Positions 28,030 to 37,762 of a stretch of DNA of 41,416 nucleotides are shown here, one piece after another. The stretch's first letter is position 1. Each line of letters starts with the position of its first letter. The notes beneath the pieces are model-generated. The model searched no databases and was not told the origin of the DNA. It saw only the letters and a program-made list of their open reading frames with translations. The translations under genes were made by a program, and so were the position numbers. Origin of the DNA: Solimonas sp. (GTDB taxonomy: Bacteria > Pseudomonadota > Gammaproteobacteria > Nevskiales > Nevskiaceae); NCBI GenBank assembly GCA_030149365.1, contig JASBRP010000040.1:1-41416 (forward strand), in the 5' to 3' direction.

Positions 28030-29010
28030 TCAGGCGGGCGTCTTGGGCGACGACCAGTTATCGAGCTTCATACCCAGCTCGAGGTCGTGCGCCTTCAGCG
28101 CTTCCTTGATCTCGTTCAACGACTTCTTGCCCAGGTTCGGCGTCTTCATCAGCTCCATCTCGGTGCGCTGCACCAGATCGCCGATGTAGTAGACATTCTC
28201 GGCCTTGAGGCAGTTGGCCGAACGCACGGTGAGTTCCAGATCGTCGATCGGGCGGAACAGGATCGGCGACAGGTCCTTCTTGCCAGGGGCGGCGGCGGCC
28301 TGGGCGGCCTCGGCCTCCAGGTCGACGAACACGGCGAGCTGGTCACGCAGGATGCGGGCCGACAGGCGCACGGCCTCGGCGGCATCGATGCCACCGTTGG
28401 TGTCCACGTCCAGGATCAGCTTGTCGAGGTCGGTGCGCTGGGCAACACGGGCGCGCTCCACGGCGTAGCTGACGCGACGCACGGGGCTGTAGCTGGCGTC
28501 CAGCTTCAGCACGCCGATGCCACGGGTCTCCTCGTCACGCACCACGCTGGCAGCCGGCACGTAGCCGCGGCCACGGGTGACCTTGAGGGTCATGTTCAGC
28601 TTGCCACCGGTCAGGTGCGCGAGCACCAGGTCCGGGTTCACGATCTCGACGTCATGGTCCAGCTGGATGTCGCCGGCGGTGATGGCGCCCTTACCCGACT
28701 TCTCGAGACGCAGGGTGGCTTCTTCGCGGGAGTGCATGCGGACCGCGATGTTCTTGATGTTCAGCAGGATGTCGATGACGTCCTCCTGGACGCCCTCGAC
28801 CGCGCTGTACTCGTGAACAACGCCATCGATCTGTACTTCGGTGATGGCCGCGCCCGGGATGGACGACAGCAGGATGCGGCGCAGGGCATTGCCCAGCGTG
28901 TGGCCGAAGCCGCGCTCCATCGGTTCGAGGGTGACGCGCGCACGATGGGCGGAAACGGCTTCCACCTCGATCAGGCGCGGCTTCAGCAGGTCGGCAATCA
29001 CATTCTGCAT
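28030..29010 (-). CDS. rpoA: RNA polymerase alpha subunit
   Basis: The 326-residue alpha subunit dimerises to nucleate RNA polymerase assembly. The N-terminal domain has [20 protein letters not shown]. The C-terminal domain has the UP-element/activator contact segment ([20 protein letters not shown], then [16 protein letters not shown]). Length is close to E. coli (329). AGGAAG lies before the ATG. It sits between rpsD and rplQ in the usual alpha operon order. Confidence 0.98.
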   Translation of the reverse strand: MQNVIADLLKPRLIEVEAVSAHRARVTLEPMERGFGHTLGNALRRILLSSIPGAAITEVQIDGVVHEYSAVEGVQEDVIDILLNIKNIAVRMHSREEATLRLEKSGKGAITAGDIQLDHDVEIVNPDLVLAHLTGGKLNMTLKVTRGRGYVPAASVVRDEETRGIGVLKLDASYSPVRRVSYAVERARVAQRTDLDKLILDVDTNGGIDAAEAVRLSARILRDQLAVFVDLEAEAAQAAAAPGKKDLSPILFRPIDDLELTVRSANCLKAENVYYIGDLVQRTEMELMKTPNLGKKSLNEIKEALKAHDLELGMKLDNWSSPKTPA

Positions 29011-29044
29011 GCGGGATACTTCCTCGGCGTATGCGGCCGGTGAA

Positions 29045-29665
29045 TTACTTGGAGTACAACTCGACGACGAGCTGCTCGTTGATGTCCGGCACGATCTGGT
29101 CGCGCGTCGGGACGGCCTTGAAGGTGCCCTTCAGGCCCTTCTCATCCACATCGATCCAGTCCGGCATGCCGGCCTGCGAGGCGATCGACAGCGACTCGGC
29201 CACGCGGCCCTGGCTGCGCGACTTCTCGCGGATCTCGACCACGTCGCCCACCTGAACCTGGTAGGACGGGATGTTGACCGGCTTGCCGTTGACCAGCACA
29301 GCCTTGTGGCTGACCAGCTGGCGCGACTCGGAACGCGTGCGGCCGAAGCCCATGCGGTACACGACGTTGTCCAGGCGGCACTCCAGCATCTGGAGCAGCA
29401 TCAGGCCGGTGGAGCCCTTCTTGGACGACGCCTTGAGGTAGTAGTTACGGAACTGCTTCTCGAGCACGCCGTACATCTGCTTCAGCTTCTGCTTTTCACG
29501 CAGCTGCAGAGCGTAGTCGGACAGGCGCGGCTTGACGGCGCCGTGCTGACCAGGACGGGTTTCGATCTTGCACTTGCTGTCCAGCGAACGGGCGCGCGAC
29601 TTGAGCAGCAGGTCGGTGCCGGCGCGGCGGGAAAGCTTGCACTTGGGGCCAATATAACGAGCCAT
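29045..29665 (-). CDS. rpsD: 30S ribosomal protein S4
   Basis: The 206-residue S4 is a primary 16S rRNA binder and, in E. coli, the translational repressor of the alpha operon. [20 protein letters not shown] begins the protein. The S4 RNA-binding domain has [20 protein letters not shown] and [17 protein letters not shown]. It lacks the zinc-binding Cys set of some S4 forms. GGAGAT precedes the start. Length equals E. coli S4. Confidence 0.98.
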   Translation of the reverse strand: MARYIGPKCKLSRRAGTDLLLKSRARSLDSKCKIETRPGQHGAVKPRLSDYALQLREKQKLKQMYGVLEKQFRNYYLKASSKKGSTGLMLLQMLECRLDNVVYRMGFGRTRSESRQLVSHKAVLVNGKPVNIPSYQVQVGDVVEIREKSRSQGRVAESLSIASQAGMPDWIDVDEKGLKGTFKAVPTRDQIVPDINEQLVVELYSK

Positions 29666-29686
29666 GAGGTAATCTCCGGGAGCGGC

Positions 29687-30085
29687 TTACACGCGGCGGC
29701 GCTTAGGCGCGCGGCAACCGTTGTGCGGAATCGGCGTCACATCGGTGATGTTGACGATCTTGAAGCCGGCGGCGTTCAGCGCGCGCACGGCGGACTCGCG
29801 GCCAGGGCCGGGGCCCTTCACCAGCACCTCGACGTTCTTCACGCCGTGCTCGGCGGCAGCCTGCGCAGCCTTGTCGGCAGCGACCTGGGCGGCGAACGGC
29901 GTGGACTTGCGCGAGCCCTTGAAGCCGGCGGCGCCCGCCGTGCTCCAGGAAATCGCATTGCCCTGGCGATCGGTGATCAGGATGATCGTGTTGTTGAACG
30001 AGGCGTGGATGTGAGCCACGGCATCGGTCACGTTCTTCTTAACCTTCTTGCGCTTGGCGGCGGCAGCGTTGTTCTGGGTAGCCAT
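29687..30085 (-). CDS. rpsK: 30S ribosomal protein S11
   Basis: This 132-residue S11 protein lies on the 30S platform near the mRNA exit. The core has [19 protein letters not shown] and [13 protein letters not shown]. The C-terminus reads [16 protein letters not shown], which includes the conserved Asn-Gly known for isoaspartate formation in E. coli S11. It sits between rpsM (18-base gap) and rpsD. Confidence 0.98.
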   Translation of the reverse strand: MATQNNAAAAKRKKVKKNVTDAVAHIHASFNNTIILITDRQGNAISWSTAGAAGFKGSRKSTPFAAQVAADKAAQAAAEHGVKNVEVLVKGPGPGRESAVRALNAAGFKIVNITDVTPIPHNGCRAPKRRRV

Positions 30086-30103
30086 ATCAGGTTCCGGGCG
30101 CTA

Positions 30104-30475
30104 TCAGGTGGTCTTCTTCATCGCAACCGTGCCGCGGCGCGGACCCTTGCGGGTACGGGCGTTGGTGCGGGTGCGCTGGCCACGGACCGGCAGGCCACGG
30201 CGGTGACGCGTGCCGCGGTAGCAGCCCAGGTCGATCAGACGCTTGATGCTCATGGAGACTTCGCGACGCAGGTCGCCCTCCACGATGTACTTGCCGACCT
30301 CGGCGCGCAGCTTGTCCAGCTCGCCCTCGGTCAGCGTGCGAATCTGCACAGTGGGATCAATACCCGCACCTGCGCAGATCTTCTGCGCGCGGGTCTTGCC
30401 GATGCCGTAGATCGCCCTGAGGGCAATGACGGTGTGCTTCCTATCCGGGATGTTGACACCCGCGATACGTGCCAT
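30104..30475 (-). CDS. rpsM: 30S ribosomal protein S13
   Basis: This 123-residue S13 protein is in the 30S head and contacts the P-site t[23 protein letters not shown] and [13 protein letters not shown] are the conserved N-terminus; [20 protein letters not shown] is the rRNA-binding tail. It is slightly longer than E. coli S13 (118), with a lysine-rich end. TAGGAG lies nine bases before the ATG. It is the first gene of the alpha operon. Confidence 0.98.
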   Translation of the reverse strand: MARIAGVNIPDRKHTVIALRAIYGIGKTRAQKICAGAGIDPTVQIRTLTEGELDKLRAEVGKYIVEGDLRREVSMSIKRLIDLGCYRGTRHRRGLPVRGQRTRTNARTRKGPRRGTVAMKKTT

Positions 30476-30525
30476 ACGCGAAACTCCTAATACAACCTTA
30501 TGCCGATAGCGCGAAAAAGGGCGCG

Positions 30526-30555
30526 ATTTTACTGATATTTATCCGAAAAAATCAA
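30526..30555 (-). promoter_or_regulatory. Candidate alpha-operon promoter upstream of rpsM
   Basis: On the minus strand, TTGATT (30550-30555) and TAAAAT (30526-30531) are separated by 18 bases and lie about 50 bases before the rpsM start. The -35 overlaps the rpmJ stop codon. The 76-base rpmJ-rpsM gap is AT-rich compared with the rest of the block, which supports a promoter. E. coli also separates the spc and alpha operons here. Confidence 0.45.
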
Positions 30556-30665
30556 CCTTGGCGCTGCTTGTGCCGGGGGTCCGAGCACAGGATGCGGACG
30601 ACGCCGTTACGGCGCACGACCTTGCAGTTGCGGCAGATTTTCTTGACCGAAGCGCGGACTTTCAT
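30552..30665 (-). CDS. rpmJ: 50S ribosomal protein L36
   Basis: This very short gene encodes 37 residues, starting [20 protein letters not shown] and ending HKQRQG. It is the zinc-binding form of L36, with C11, C14, C27 and H32 as ligands. The family's usual length is 37-38 residues, so it is complete. It lies between secY and rpsM, its normal place at the end of the spc operon. It is easily missed by length cut-offs. Confidence 0.97.
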   Translation of the reverse strand: MKVRASVKKICRNCKVVRRNGVVRILCSDPRHKQRQG

Positions 30666-30690
30666 GATTTGATTCTCAAAATTTGCAGGA

Positions 30691-32034
30691 TCAGCGTGCC
30701 GACGACGGACCCAGGGACTTCAGATTGGCCTTTTTCATCAGGCCTTCGTACTGGTGGGACATCAGGTGCGCCTGCAGCTGCGCCATGAAGTCCATCACCA
30801 CGACCACGGTAATCAGCAGCGACGTGCCACCAAAATAGAACGGGATGCCGCTGAAGAAGCTGCGCAGGATCTCGGGGAACAGGCACACCGCCAGGATGTA
30901 CGCGGCGCCGGCGACCGTCAGGCGGGTCAGCACGGTGTCGATGTACTTGGCAGTCATCACGCCCGGACGTACGCCGGGGATGAAGGCACCCGACTTCTTC
31001 AGGTTCTCCGCCGTTTCGCGCGAGTCGAACACCAGCGCGGTGTAGAAGAAGCAGAAGAACACGATCAGCAGACCATACAGCAGCGTGTACAGCGGCTGGC
31101 CCGGCGACAGGGCGTTGGCGACCTGCTGCAGGAAACCACCCTGGGCGCCGTCACCGAAGAACTGCACCAGCGACGCCGGGAACAGGATCAGCGAGGACGC
31201 GAAGATCGGCGGGATGACGCCCGACATGTTCAGCTTCAGCGGCAGATGCTGGGTCTGGGCGGCAAAGACCTTGCGGCCCTGCTGGCGGCGGGCATGGTGC
31301 ACCGGGATACGGCGCTGCGCACGCTCGACGAACACCACGAACCAGGTCACCAGGACCACGGCGATCAGCACCAGCAGCACCACGAATCCGCTGAGCGAGC
31401 CCTCGCTGACCAGCTGGGCGGTGGACGCCAGGGCGCGGGGGAAGCCCGCCACGATACCGGCGAAGATCAGCATCGAGATGCCGTTGCCGATGCCGCGCTC
31501 GGTGATCTGCTCGCCGAGCCACATCAGGAACATGGTACCGGTCACCAGCGACACCGTAGCCGTGAACAGGAAGCCGAAGCCGGCGTTGATCGCCACGCCC
31601 GACTTCTGCAGCGCGATGGCGGCGCCCACGGACTGGAACAGCGCCAGGACCAGGGTGCCGTAGCGGGTGTACTTGGTGATCGTGCGGCGGCCGGCCTCGC
31701 CTTCCTTCTTCAGCTCCTTGAGCTGAGGAACGACGGCGGCCATGAGCTGCACGATGATCGATGCCGAGATGTACGGCATCACGCCCAGGGCGAAGATCGA
31801 CAGGCGCTCGAGCGAACCGCCCGAGAACATGTTGAACATGTCCAGGATGGTGCCCTTGGACTGGTTGAACAGCGCCGTCAGCTGGGCGGGATCGATGCCC
31901 GGCACCGGGATGTAGCTGCCGATGCGGAACACGATGATGGCGCCCAGCAGGAACAGCAGACGGCTGCGGACTTCCCCAATCTTGGAGAGGTCCGGGACCA
32001 TCGATCCCGCCGGCATGCCTGTTGCTTTCGCCAT
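30691..32034 (-). CDS. secY: Protein translocase subunit SecY
   Basis: The 447-residue SecY is the channel subunit of the SecYEG translocon, with ten membrane helices. Conserved stretches include [15 protein letters not shown]-type plug sequence ([20 protein letters not shown]), [15 protein letters not shown] and [34 protein letters not shown] and IPGVRPG follow. It is preceded by an 85-base gap from rplO that holds a hairpin. Length is close to E. coli (443). Confidence 0.98.
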   Translation of the reverse strand: MAKATGMPAGSMVPDLSKIGEVRSRLLFLLGAIIVFRIGSYIPVPGIDPAQLTALFNQSKGTILDMFNMFSGGSLERLSIFALGVMPYISASIIVQLMAAVVPQLKELKKEGEAGRRTITKYTRYGTLVLALFQSVGAAIALQKSGVAINAGFGFLFTATVSLVTGTMFLMWLGEQITERGIGNGISMLIFAGIVAGFPRALASTAQLVSEGSLSGFVVLLVLIAVVLVTWFVVFVERAQRRIPVHHARRQQGRKVFAAQTQHLPLKLNMSGVIPPIFASSLILFPASLVQFFGDGAQGGFLQQVANALSPGQPLYTLLYGLLIVFFCFFYTALVFDSRETAENLKKSGAFIPGVRPGVMTAKYIDTVLTRLTVAGAAYILAVCLFPEILRSFFSGIPFYFGGTSLLITVVVVMDFMAQLQAHLMSHQYEGLMKKANLKSLGPSSAR

Positions 32035-32070
32035 GATGTTTTAGATGAGCTCTAGTCTTGTTTTGACAGT

Positions 32071-32090
32071 CCGGGCCATGGATGGCCCGG
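32071..32090. other. Hairpin between rplO and secY
   Basis: Perfect arms CCGGGCCA (32071-32078) and TGGCCCGG (32083-32090) enclose a TGGA loop in the 85-base rplO-secY gap, the longest gap inside the spc operon. On the minus (coding) strand no T-run follows, so it is unlikely to be a strong terminator. It may be an RNA processing or attenuation site. On the plus strand TCTTTT follows, which would fit an antisense terminator. Confidence 0.5.
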
Positions 32091-32106
32091 TCTTTTAACA
32101 GGGACG

Positions 32107-32130
32107 TTTACTCTACGATTTACTCTGCGA
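32107..32130 (-). repeat. Tandem 12-base repeat at the rplO stop
   Basis: Two adjacent copies of TTTACTCTRCGA (32107-32118 and 32119-32130) differ at one base. The unit covers the rplO stop codon and repeats it in frame, so minus-strand reading gives Ala-Glu-stop, then Ile-Val-Glu-stop. It looks like a recent slippage duplication with no effect on L15. Confidence 0.7.
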
Positions 32131-32554
32131 TGGAACCGCCAGCGGCCGTGATCGCTTCGCGCGCACCCTTGGTGACCAGGATGCCCTTGAGCGTGACAGC
32201 GCGGCTCAGCTCGCCCGACTTGATGACCTTGGCGGTCTGCGCCGTGGCGGCGACCACGTTCTTGGCCTTCAGCACGGCCAGGTCGATCTCGGTGACGTCG
32301 AGCTTGTTCAGCTCGGACAGGCGCACTTCAGCGGTCAGGCCAGCCAGCGGGGAGTTGAAGCCGCGCTTGGGCAGGCGACGCTGGATCGGCATCTGGCCGC
32401 CCTCGAAGCCCAGCTTGTTGTAGCCGCCCGAACGGGCGTGCTGACCCTTGTGGCCGCGGCCGGCGGTCTTGCCCAGGCCCGAGCCGATGCCGCGCGCAAC
32501 GCGCTTCTTGGCGGTCTTGGCGCCCTTGGTCGGCTTGATGGAGTTGAGTTTCAT
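32120..32554 (-). CDS. rplO: 50S ribosomal protein L15
   Basis: This 144-residue L15 protein is a late assembly protein of the 50S subunit. It begins [20 protein letters not shown], followed by [20 protein letters not shown] and [18 protein letters not shown], all family hallmarks. Length equals E. coli L15. AGAGGT precedes the ATG. The end of the gene lies in a 12-base tandem repeat (32107-32130), which places a second in-frame TAA four codons downstream. Confidence 0.98.
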   Translation of the reverse strand: MKLNSIKPTKGAKTAKKRVARGIGSGLGKTAGRGHKGQHARSGGYNKLGFEGGQMPIQRRLPKRGFNSPLAGLTAEVRLSELNKLDVTEIDLAVLKAKNVVAATAQTAKVIKSGELSRAVTLKGILVTKGAREAITAAGGSIAE

Positions 32555-32555
32555 C

Positions 32556-32741
32556 TCAGACCTCTTCGACGCGGAACATGTGGGATGAGTTGTTGATCAT
32601 GCCCATGTTTTCCGGAGTGGCATCGACAATGACCGAGCGGTGCAGCTTGCGCAGGCCCAGACCATTGGCATTGTTCTTGTGCATCGCCAGTTTCTTGGCG
32701 AGGCTGCGGATCAGCGTGACTTTGAGCTTCTTGGTCGCCAT
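32556..32741 (-). CDS. rpmD: 50S ribosomal protein L30
   Basis: The 61-residue protein is the short bacterial form of L30. It has [31 protein letters not shown] and [17 protein letters not shown], matching the family pattern. Length is close to E. coli (59). It sits between rpsE (six-base gap) and rplO (one-base gap), the usual order. Confidence 0.97.
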   Translation of the reverse strand: MATKKLKVTLIRSLAKKLAMHKNNANGLGLRKLHRSVIVDATPENMGMINNSSHMFRVEEV

Positions 32742-32747
32742 GGCTTA

Positions 32748-33263
32748 TTAACCCAGGATCTCTTCGACCGTCTTGCCACGCTTGGCGGCAATGTCGGACG
32801 GAACGTTCATCTTCTGCAGCGCATCCATCGTGGCGCGCACCAGGTTGATCGGATTGCGCGAACCCAGGGCCTTGGCCAGGATGTTCTGCACGCCGGCAAC
32901 CTCGAACACGGCGCGCATGGCACCACCGGCGATCACGCCGGTACCGTCGGAGGCCGGGCGCAGGAACACCTTGGCGGCGCCGTGCTGGCCACGGATCTCA
33001 TGCTGCACGGTCAGGCCGCGCAGGGAGACGGTGATCATGTTCTTGCGGGCCTGGTCCATCGCCTTGGCGATGGCGGCCGGCACTTCGCGGGCCTTGCCGT
33101 AGCCGAAGCCGACGCGGCCATTGCCGTCACCGACCACGGTCAGCGCGGTGAAGGCGAACTGCTTGCCGCCCTTGACCGTCTTGGAGACGCGGTTGACTGC
33201 AACCAGCTTCTCCTTGAAGTCGCCGCCCGACTGGGAATCGTCGTAGTTCATGTGCTGTGCCAT
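32748..33263 (-). CDS. rpsE: 30S ribosomal protein S5
   Basis: This 171-residue S5 protein is in the 30S body, near the mRNA entry and the decoding accuracy region. It has [40 protein letters not shown] and [19 protein letters not shown]. The start lies three bases after the rplR stop, so translation is coupled; a separate Shine-Dalgarno is not obvious. Length is close to E. coli (167). Confidence 0.98.
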   Translation of the reverse strand: MAQHMNYDDSQSGGDFKEKLVAVNRVSKTVKGGKQFAFTALTVVGDGNGRVGFGYGKAREVPAAIAKAMDQARKNMITVSLRGLTVQHEIRGQHGAAKVFLRPASDGTGVIAGGAMRAVFEVAGVQNILAKALGSRNPINLVRATMDALQKMNVPSDIAAKRGKTVEEILG

Positions 33264-33266
33264 GTC

Positions 33267-33623
33267 TTAGAACTCCAGGCCGGCTTCGCGCGCGGCATCA
33301 GCCAGCGCCTTGACGCGGCCGTGATACTTGAAACCGGAACGGTCGAAGGCGACCTTGCTGATGCCCTTGGCCTTGGCGCGCTCGGCGATCGTGGCGCCAA
33401 CCTTCTTGGCGGCCTCGACATTGCCGGTACCCTCGAGAGCGGAGGCCAGCTCCTTCTCGACGGTGGAAGCGGAAACCACGGTCTCGGCAACACCGGCGGC
33501 GATGATCTGCGCGTAGATGTGCCGCGGCGTGCGGTGGATGGTCAGGCGGGGCACGCCCAGCTCGCGGATGTGGGAGCGGGTGCGACGCGCGCGGCGCAGG
33601 CGGATTTGGTTCTTGTCTTTCAT
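33267..33623 (-). CDS. rplR: 50S ribosomal protein L18
   Basis: This 118-residue L18 protein binds 5S rRNA. It begins [20 protein letters not shown], then [15 protein letters not shown] and [20 protein letters not shown]. Length is about that of E. coli (117). It sits between rplF and rpsE in the spc operon. Confidence 0.98.
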   Translation of the reverse strand: MKDKNQIRLRRARRTRSHIRELGVPRLTIHRTPRHIYAQIIAAGVAETVVSASTVEKELASALEGTGNVEAAKKVGATIAERAKAKGISKVAFDRSGFKYHGRVKALADAAREAGLEF

Positions 33624-33646
33624 GACGATCTCTGTTCAGCCAGGCC

Positions 33647-34177
33647 TTACTTCTTCTTGGCTTCCTTGAGGACGACCTTCTCGGTCGAGTACCGCACGCC
33701 CTTGCCCTTGTACGGCTCAGGCGGACGGAAGCCGCGGATATCGGCGGCCACCTGGCCAACCATCTTCTTGTCGGCGCCCTTGATGATGATCTCGGTCTGG
33801 GTCGGCGTTTCCACCGTGATGCCCTCGGGGATCGGATAGGCAACCGGGTGAGAGAAGCCCAGCGACAGGTTCACGACCTTGCCGGCGCTGGCGGCGCGGT
33901 AACCGACGCCGACCAGCTGCAGCTTCTTCTCGTAGCCCTTGCTGACGCCGATGACGGCGTTGTTCAGCAGTGCGCGGAAAGTGCCCGCCTGCATGTTGTC
34001 GGCCTGGATCGACTCCGACTTCACGGTGACGGTATCGCCCTGGACGTCGATTTCGACGGCCTTCGGGACGTTGATGGACAGGGTGCTCTTGGCACCCTTG
34101 ACGGTGAGCAGGCCGGCAGCTGCCGTGACCTGGATACCGGCCGGGAGCTTCACCGGCATTTTAGCGACGCGGGACAT
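33647..34177 (-). CDS. rplF: 50S ribosomal protein L6
   Basis: The 176-residue L6 lies near the factor-binding region of the 50S subunit. It has [40 protein letters not shown] and the closing domain [19 protein letters not shown], the family's strongest signature. AAGGAA precedes the ATG. Length is about that of E. coli (177). Confidence 0.98.
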   Translation of the reverse strand: MSRVAKMPVKLPAGIQVTAAAGLLTVKGAKSTLSINVPKAVEIDVQGDTVTVKSESIQADNMQAGTFRALLNNAVIGVSKGYEKKLQLVGVGYRAASAGKVVNLSLGFSHPVAYPIPEGITVETPTQTEIIIKGADKKMVGQVAADIRGFRPPEPYKGKGVRYSTEKVVLKEAKKK

Positions 34178-34188
34178 GTTCGTATTCC

Positions 34189-34584
34189 TTAGGCGACGAT
34201 GCAGATCACCTCGCCACCCTGACCGGCGGCGCGGGCCTTGCGGTCGCTGACGACGCCGCTGGGGGTGGAGATGATGGCGACACCGAGACCGCCGAGAACC
34301 TTCGGCAGCTCGTCCTTGGCCTTGTACACGCGCAGGGCCGGCTTGGAGATGCGCTCGATGCGCTCGATCACCGGCTTGCCCTGGAAGTACTTCAGGGCGA
34401 CCGTGATGGTCTTCTTGCTGCCTTCGGTGGCGACCTGGAAGTCGGCGATGTAGCCCTCGTCCTTGAGGACGGCGGCGATCGCTTCCTTGACCTTGGACGA
34501 CGGCGAGGAAATCTGCTTCTTGTGCGCCGTCTGGCCGTTGCGGATGCGGGTCAGGAAGTCGGCGATGGGATCAGTCATGCTCAT
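34189..34584 (-). CDS. rpsH: 30S ribosomal protein S8
   Basis: The 131-residue S8 is a primary 16S binder and, in E. coli, the translational regulator of the spc operon at the rplE start. It begins [18 protein letters not shown]. The C-terminus has [14 protein letters not shown] sequence ([20 protein letters not shown]) and [15 protein letters not shown] precedes the start. Length is about E. coli S8 (130). Confidence 0.98.
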   Translation of the reverse strand: MSMTDPIADFLTRIRNGQTAHKKQISSPSSKVKEAIAAVLKDEGYIADFQVATEGSKKTITVALKYFQGKPVIERIERISKPALRVYKAKDELPKVLGGLGVAIISTPSGVVSDRKARAAGQGGEVICIVA

Positions 34585-34596
34585 AGGTTCAACCTC

Positions 34597-34902
34597 TTAC
34601 CAGCTGGCCAGCTTCAGGCCCGGCACTTCGCCGCGCATCGCCGCTTCACGCAGCTTGTGACGCGTCAGGCCGAACTTGCGGTACACGCCACGGGTACGGC
34701 CCGTGAGCTTGCAGCGGTTGCGCTGACGGGTCTTGGAGGAATCACGCGGCAGCTTCTGCAGGGCGATCACCGCAGCGTCCTTGTCCTCGGGAGAGGCATC
34801 GACGCTGGAGATCAGCTCCTTGAGCTTCGCACGCTTCTTGCCGTGCTGCGCGTTCAGCTTGGCGCGCTTGATTTCGCGCTCGATCATGCTGGTCTTGGCC
34901 AT
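34597..34902 (-). CDS. rpsN: 30S ribosomal protein S14 (zinc-independent form)
   Basis: The 101-residue S14 in the 30S head is the long form without the CxxC zinc motif. It begins [20 protein letters not shown] and closes with [20 protein letters not shown] and [19 protein letters not shown]. Length equals E. coli S14. AAGAGA lies before the ATG. It follows rplE by nine bases. Confidence 0.98.
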   Translation of the reverse strand: MAKTSMIEREIKRAKLNAQHGKKRAKLKELISSVDASPEDKDAAVIALQKLPRDSSKTRQRNRCKLTGRTRGVYRKFGLTRHKLREAAMRGEVPGLKLASW

Positions 34903-34911
34903 GACGTTCTC

Positions 34912-35451
34912 TTACTTGCGGAACGGGAAGTTGAAAGCGTCGAGCAGTGCCTTGCCCTGCTCGTCGTTCTTCGCCGTCGTGGTGATGGTGATGTTCATAC
35001 CGCGGGTCGCGTCGATCTTGTCGAACTCGATTTCCGGGAAGATGCCCTGTTCGGTGATGCCGAAGTTGAAGTTGCCGCGGCCATCGAAGCCGCGTGCCGA
35101 GATGCCGCGGAAGTCGCGGATACGCGGCAGGGCGACGGTGATCAGGCGCTCCAGGAATTCGTACATCTTCTCGCTGCGCAGCGTGACCGTGACGCCCACC
35201 GGCATGTTCTCGCGGATCTTGAAGCCGGCGATAGCGATGCGCGAGCGGGTCACCACCGGCTTCTGGCCGGCGATGGCGGTCATTTCGGCGACCGCGGTCT
35301 CGATGATCTTGCGATCGCTGGCGGCCTCGCCGACGCCCATGTTGAGGACGATCTTGGAGATGCGCGGGACCTCCATCGTTCCGAGGCCAAGCTTCTGGGC
35401 AATCTCGGGGGCGAGCTTCTCGCGATACTGGGTTTGCAGAGTGGCAGTCAT
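34912..35451 (-). CDS. rplE: 50S ribosomal protein L5
   Basis: The 179-residue L5 binds 5S rRNA and contacts P-site tRNA. It has [53 protein letters not shown] and [18 protein letters not shown]. Length equals E. coli L5. It lies 12 bases after rplX. In E. coli its start region binds S8; I did not identify that structure here. Confidence 0.98.
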   Translation of the reverse strand: MTATLQTQYREKLAPEIAQKLGLGTMEVPRISKIVLNMGVGEAASDRKIIETAVAEMTAIAGQKPVVTRSRIAIAGFKIRENMPVGVTVTLRSEKMYEFLERLITVALPRIRDFRGISARGFDGRGNFNFGITEQGIFPEIEFDKIDATRGMNITITTTAKNDEQGKALLDAFNFPFRK

Positions 35452-35463
35452 GGTTGCGGCCTA

Positions 35464-35778
35464 TTAATCCACCAGTTCCTGGTTGGACTTGAAAACACGG
35501 ACCTTGCGGTCGCCTTCCGTCTTGTAGCCGACGCGATCACCCTTGCCGGCCTTGGCGTTCCAGAGCATCACGTTGGACGCCTCGATCGGCATGGCCTTCT
35601 CGACGATGCCGCCCGCCACGCCAGCCTGCGGGTTGCCGCGCTGGTGCTTCTTGGCAACATTGATGCCTTCGACGACGAGCTTGCCCTCGGCGACGAGCAC
35701 CTGCTCGACCTTGCCGCGGCGACCCTTGTCCTTGCCGGTGATGACGACGACTTCGTCGCCCTTGCGAATCTTGCTCAT
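35464..35778 (-). CDS. rplX: 50S ribosomal protein L24
   Basis: This 104-residue L24 protein starts 50S assembly and lies at the exit tunnel. The KOW motif is at [40 protein letters not shown] follows. Length equals E. coli L24. AAGGGG precedes the start. It lies 12 bases after rplN. Confidence 0.98.
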   Translation of the reverse strand: MSKIRKGDEVVVITGKDKGRRGKVEQVLVAEGKLVVEGINVAKKHQRGNPQAGVAGGIVEKAMPIEASNVMLWNAKAGKGDRVGYKTEGDRKVRVFKSNQELVD

Positions 35779-35790
35779 TTCATCAGCCCC

Positions 35791-36156
35791 TTACAGCACT
35801 TCCGGCGCCAGCGACACGATCTTCATGAACCGGTCGCGCAGTTCGCGCGTCACCGGCCCGAAGATACGGGTGCCCAGCGGCTCGTTCTTGTTGTTCAGCA
35901 GAACGGCGGCGTTGGTGTCGAAACGGATCACCGAACCGTCGGCGCGCTTGATCGGAAAGCGGGTGCGGACGACGACGGCGTCGTGCACTTCGCCCTTCTT
36001 GACCTTGCCGCGGGGGATCGCGTCCTTGACCGTGACCTTGATCAGGTCGCCCACGCCGGCGTAGCGGCGGTAGGTCGAGCCCTTGACCTGGATCACCTGC
36101 ACCGTGCGCGCGCCGGAGTTATCGGCGGCGACGAGGAAAGATTCCTGCTGGATCAT
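35791..36156 (-). CDS. rplN: 50S ribosomal protein L14
   Basis: The 121-residue L14 lies at the subunit interface. It begins [20 protein letters not shown], then [20 protein letters not shown] and [17 protein letters not shown]. Length is close to E. coli (123). The start is three bases after the rpsQ stop, so it relies on coupling. It is the first gene of the spc set, though no break from the S10 set is visible. Confidence 0.98.
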   Translation of the reverse strand: MIQQESFLVAADNSGARTVQVIQVKGSTYRRYAGVGDLIKVTVKDAIPRGKVKKGEVHDAVVVRTRFPIKRADGSVIRFDTNAAVLLNNKNEPLGTRIFGPVTRELRDRFMKIVSLAPEVL

Positions 36157-36159
36157 GGC

Positions 36160-36432
36160 TTAGGCTCCGGCGGTCTGCAGCACTTCGACCAGGCGGAAGC
36201 GCTTGGTCGCGGACAGCGGACGCGTCTCGACGATGGCGACCAGGTCGCCTTCCTTGCAGACGTTCTGCTCGTCATGGGCGCGCAGCTTGGTGGAGCGGCG
36301 CAGGGTCTTGCCGTACAGCGGGTGGCGCTCGATGCGCTCCACCAGCACGGTGATGGTCTTGTCGCCCTTGTTGCTGACGACACGGCCGACCACGCGGTGG
36401 CCCTTGTTCTCGGTCTGGGTCTGGTCGGTCAT
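36160..36432 (-). CDS. rpsQ: 30S ribosomal protein S17
   Basis: The 90-residue S17 is a primary 16S rRNA binder. It has the OB-fold sequence [20 protein letters not shown], then [20 protein letters not shown] and [20 protein letters not shown]. It lies three bases after rpmC and three before rplN, so it is translationally coupled. Length is slightly above E. coli S17 (84). Confidence 0.98.
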   Translation of the reverse strand: MTDQTQTENKGHRVVGRVVSNKGDKTITVLVERIERHPLYGKTLRRSTKLRAHDEQNVCKEGDLVAIVETRPLSATKRFRLVEVLQTAGA

Positions 36433-36435
36433 GAC

Positions 36436-36636
36436 TTACTTCACCTGCTGACGCATCAGCGTCTTGACCTGGGCGACCTTCTTGCGAGCGATCGTGATCA
36501 GGTGGGACTGGTTCTGCTGGCCGGTAGCCTTCTGCATGCGCAGGTTGAACTGCTCCTTGCGCAGGGCCAACAGCTCCTCTTTGAGCTCGTTCGCGCCCTT
36601 GGCGCGGAGAGACTTCAGATATTCCTGGGCTTTCAT
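36436..36636 (-). CDS. rpmC: 50S ribosomal protein L29
   Basis: The 66-residue L29 lies at the polypeptide exit. [20 protein letters not shown] begins it; [20 protein letters not shown] is the family core. The chosen ATG overlaps the rplP stop as TAATG; the longer frame (36675) would run into rplP. Length is close to E. coli (63). Confidence 0.97.
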   Translation of the reverse strand: MKAQEYLKSLRAKGANELKEELLALRKEQFNLRMQKATGQQNQSHLITIARKKVAQVKTLMRQQVK

Positions 36637-37049
36637 TACATGATCGTCCGGTTGACGAAGACAGTCTTGACGCAAAGCTTGGTGCCGGCGAGGCGGAAGG
36701 CCTCGCGGGCGGTCGCTTCGTCGACGCCTTCCATTTCGTACAGCATCTTGCCGGGCTGCACCTTGGCAACCCAGTACTCGACGTTGCCCTTACCGGAACC
36801 CATTCGGACTTCCAGCGGCTTCTTGGTCACCGGCGCATCCGGGAAGATGCGGATCCACACCTTGCCGCCACGCTTGACGTAGCGGGAGATGACGCGGCGG
36901 GCCGCTTCGATCTGGCGGGCAGTGATCATGCCGTGCTCGGTCGTCTTCAGGCCGAACTCGCCGAAGCTGACCTTGTTGCCGTTGAGCGCGAGGCCGCGGT
37001 TGCGACCCTTCTGCTGCTTGCGGTACTTGGTGCGTTTTGGCTGCATCAT
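36636..37049 (-). CDS. rplP: 50S ribosomal protein L16
   Basis: The 137-residue L16 lies near the A-site tRNA and 5S rRNA. It has [33 protein letters not shown] and [20 protein letters not shown]. The Arg of VRMGSGKGN is the residue hydroxylated in E. coli L16. Two adjacent ATG codons open the gene; AGGAGA favours the first. The end overlaps rpmC by one base. Confidence 0.98.
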   Translation of the reverse strand: MMQPKRTKYRKQQKGRNRGLALNGNKVSFGEFGLKTTEHGMITARQIEAARRVISRYVKRGGKVWIRIFPDAPVTKKPLEVRMGSGKGNVEYWVAKVQPGKMLYEMEGVDEATAREAFRLAGTKLCVKTVFVNRTIM

Positions 37050-37068
37050 GGCAGTCTTCTCCTAATCC

Positions 37069-37752
37069 TTAGGCAGCAGCCGCTTCCGCGGCTTCTTCCT
37101 TCTTGTCGGCGCGGGCGTCAAACACCTCGCCAGTGAACACCCACACCTTGACACCGATGATGCCGTAGGTGGTCCGGGCTTCCGCGGTCGAATAGTCGAT
37201 GTTCGCGCGGAGCGTGTGCAGGGGCACTCGGCCTTCGCGGTACCACTCGACACGGGCAATCTCGGCGCCGTTCAGACGGCCGCTGACCTGGATCTTGATG
37301 CCGCCGGCACCGATGCGCATGGCATTCTGCACGGCGCGCTTCATGGCGCGGCGGAACATGATGCGGCGCTCGAGCTGCTGGGCAACCGACTCGGCGATCA
37401 GCTTGGCGTCGAGCTCCGGCTTGCGGATTTCCTCGACCGAGATGTGCACGGCATCGGCCTTCAGGCCCATGATGCCGGCGACTTCCTGCTTCAGCTTCTC
37501 GATGTCCTCGCCCTTCTTGCCGATGACGATGCCAGGGCGGGCGGTGTGGATCGTGACGCGGGCGGACTTCGCCGGGCGGTCGATCTGGATCTTCGAGACG
37601 GAGGCCTGGGCCAGCTTCTTCTTGAGGAAGTCGCGGACCTGGATGTCCTTCAGCAGGTTCTCGCCGTAGGTCTTGCGCTCGGCGTACCAGTTCGACACCC
37701 ACTTGGTGGTGATGCCGAGGCGGAAACCGTTGGGATTAACTTTGTGACCCAT
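37069..37752 (-). CDS. rpsC: 30S ribosomal protein S3
   Basis: The 227-residue S3 is in the 30S head at the mRNA entry. It begins [20 protein letters not shown], followed by the KH domain [40 protein letters not shown] and [16 protein letters not shown] follow. The end is Ala/Glu-rich. Length is near E. coli (233). Confidence 0.98.
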   Translation of the reverse strand: MGHKVNPNGFRLGITTKWVSNWYAERKTYGENLLKDIQVRDFLKKKLAQASVSKIQIDRPAKSARVTIHTARPGIVIGKKGEDIEKLKQEVAGIMGLKADAVHISVEEIRKPELDAKLIAESVAQQLERRIMFRRAMKRAVQNAMRIGAGGIKIQVSGRLNGAEIARVEWYREGRVPLHTLRANIDYSTAEARTTYGIIGVKVWVFTGEVFDARADKKEEAAEAAAA

Positions 37753-37762
37753 GAGTGCTCTC

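Noticed and set aside
34522..36882. A 786-codon plus-strand frame opposite the ribosomal genes
   Set aside because: It spans eight well-conserved ribosomal genes on the other strand and has no coherent protein features.
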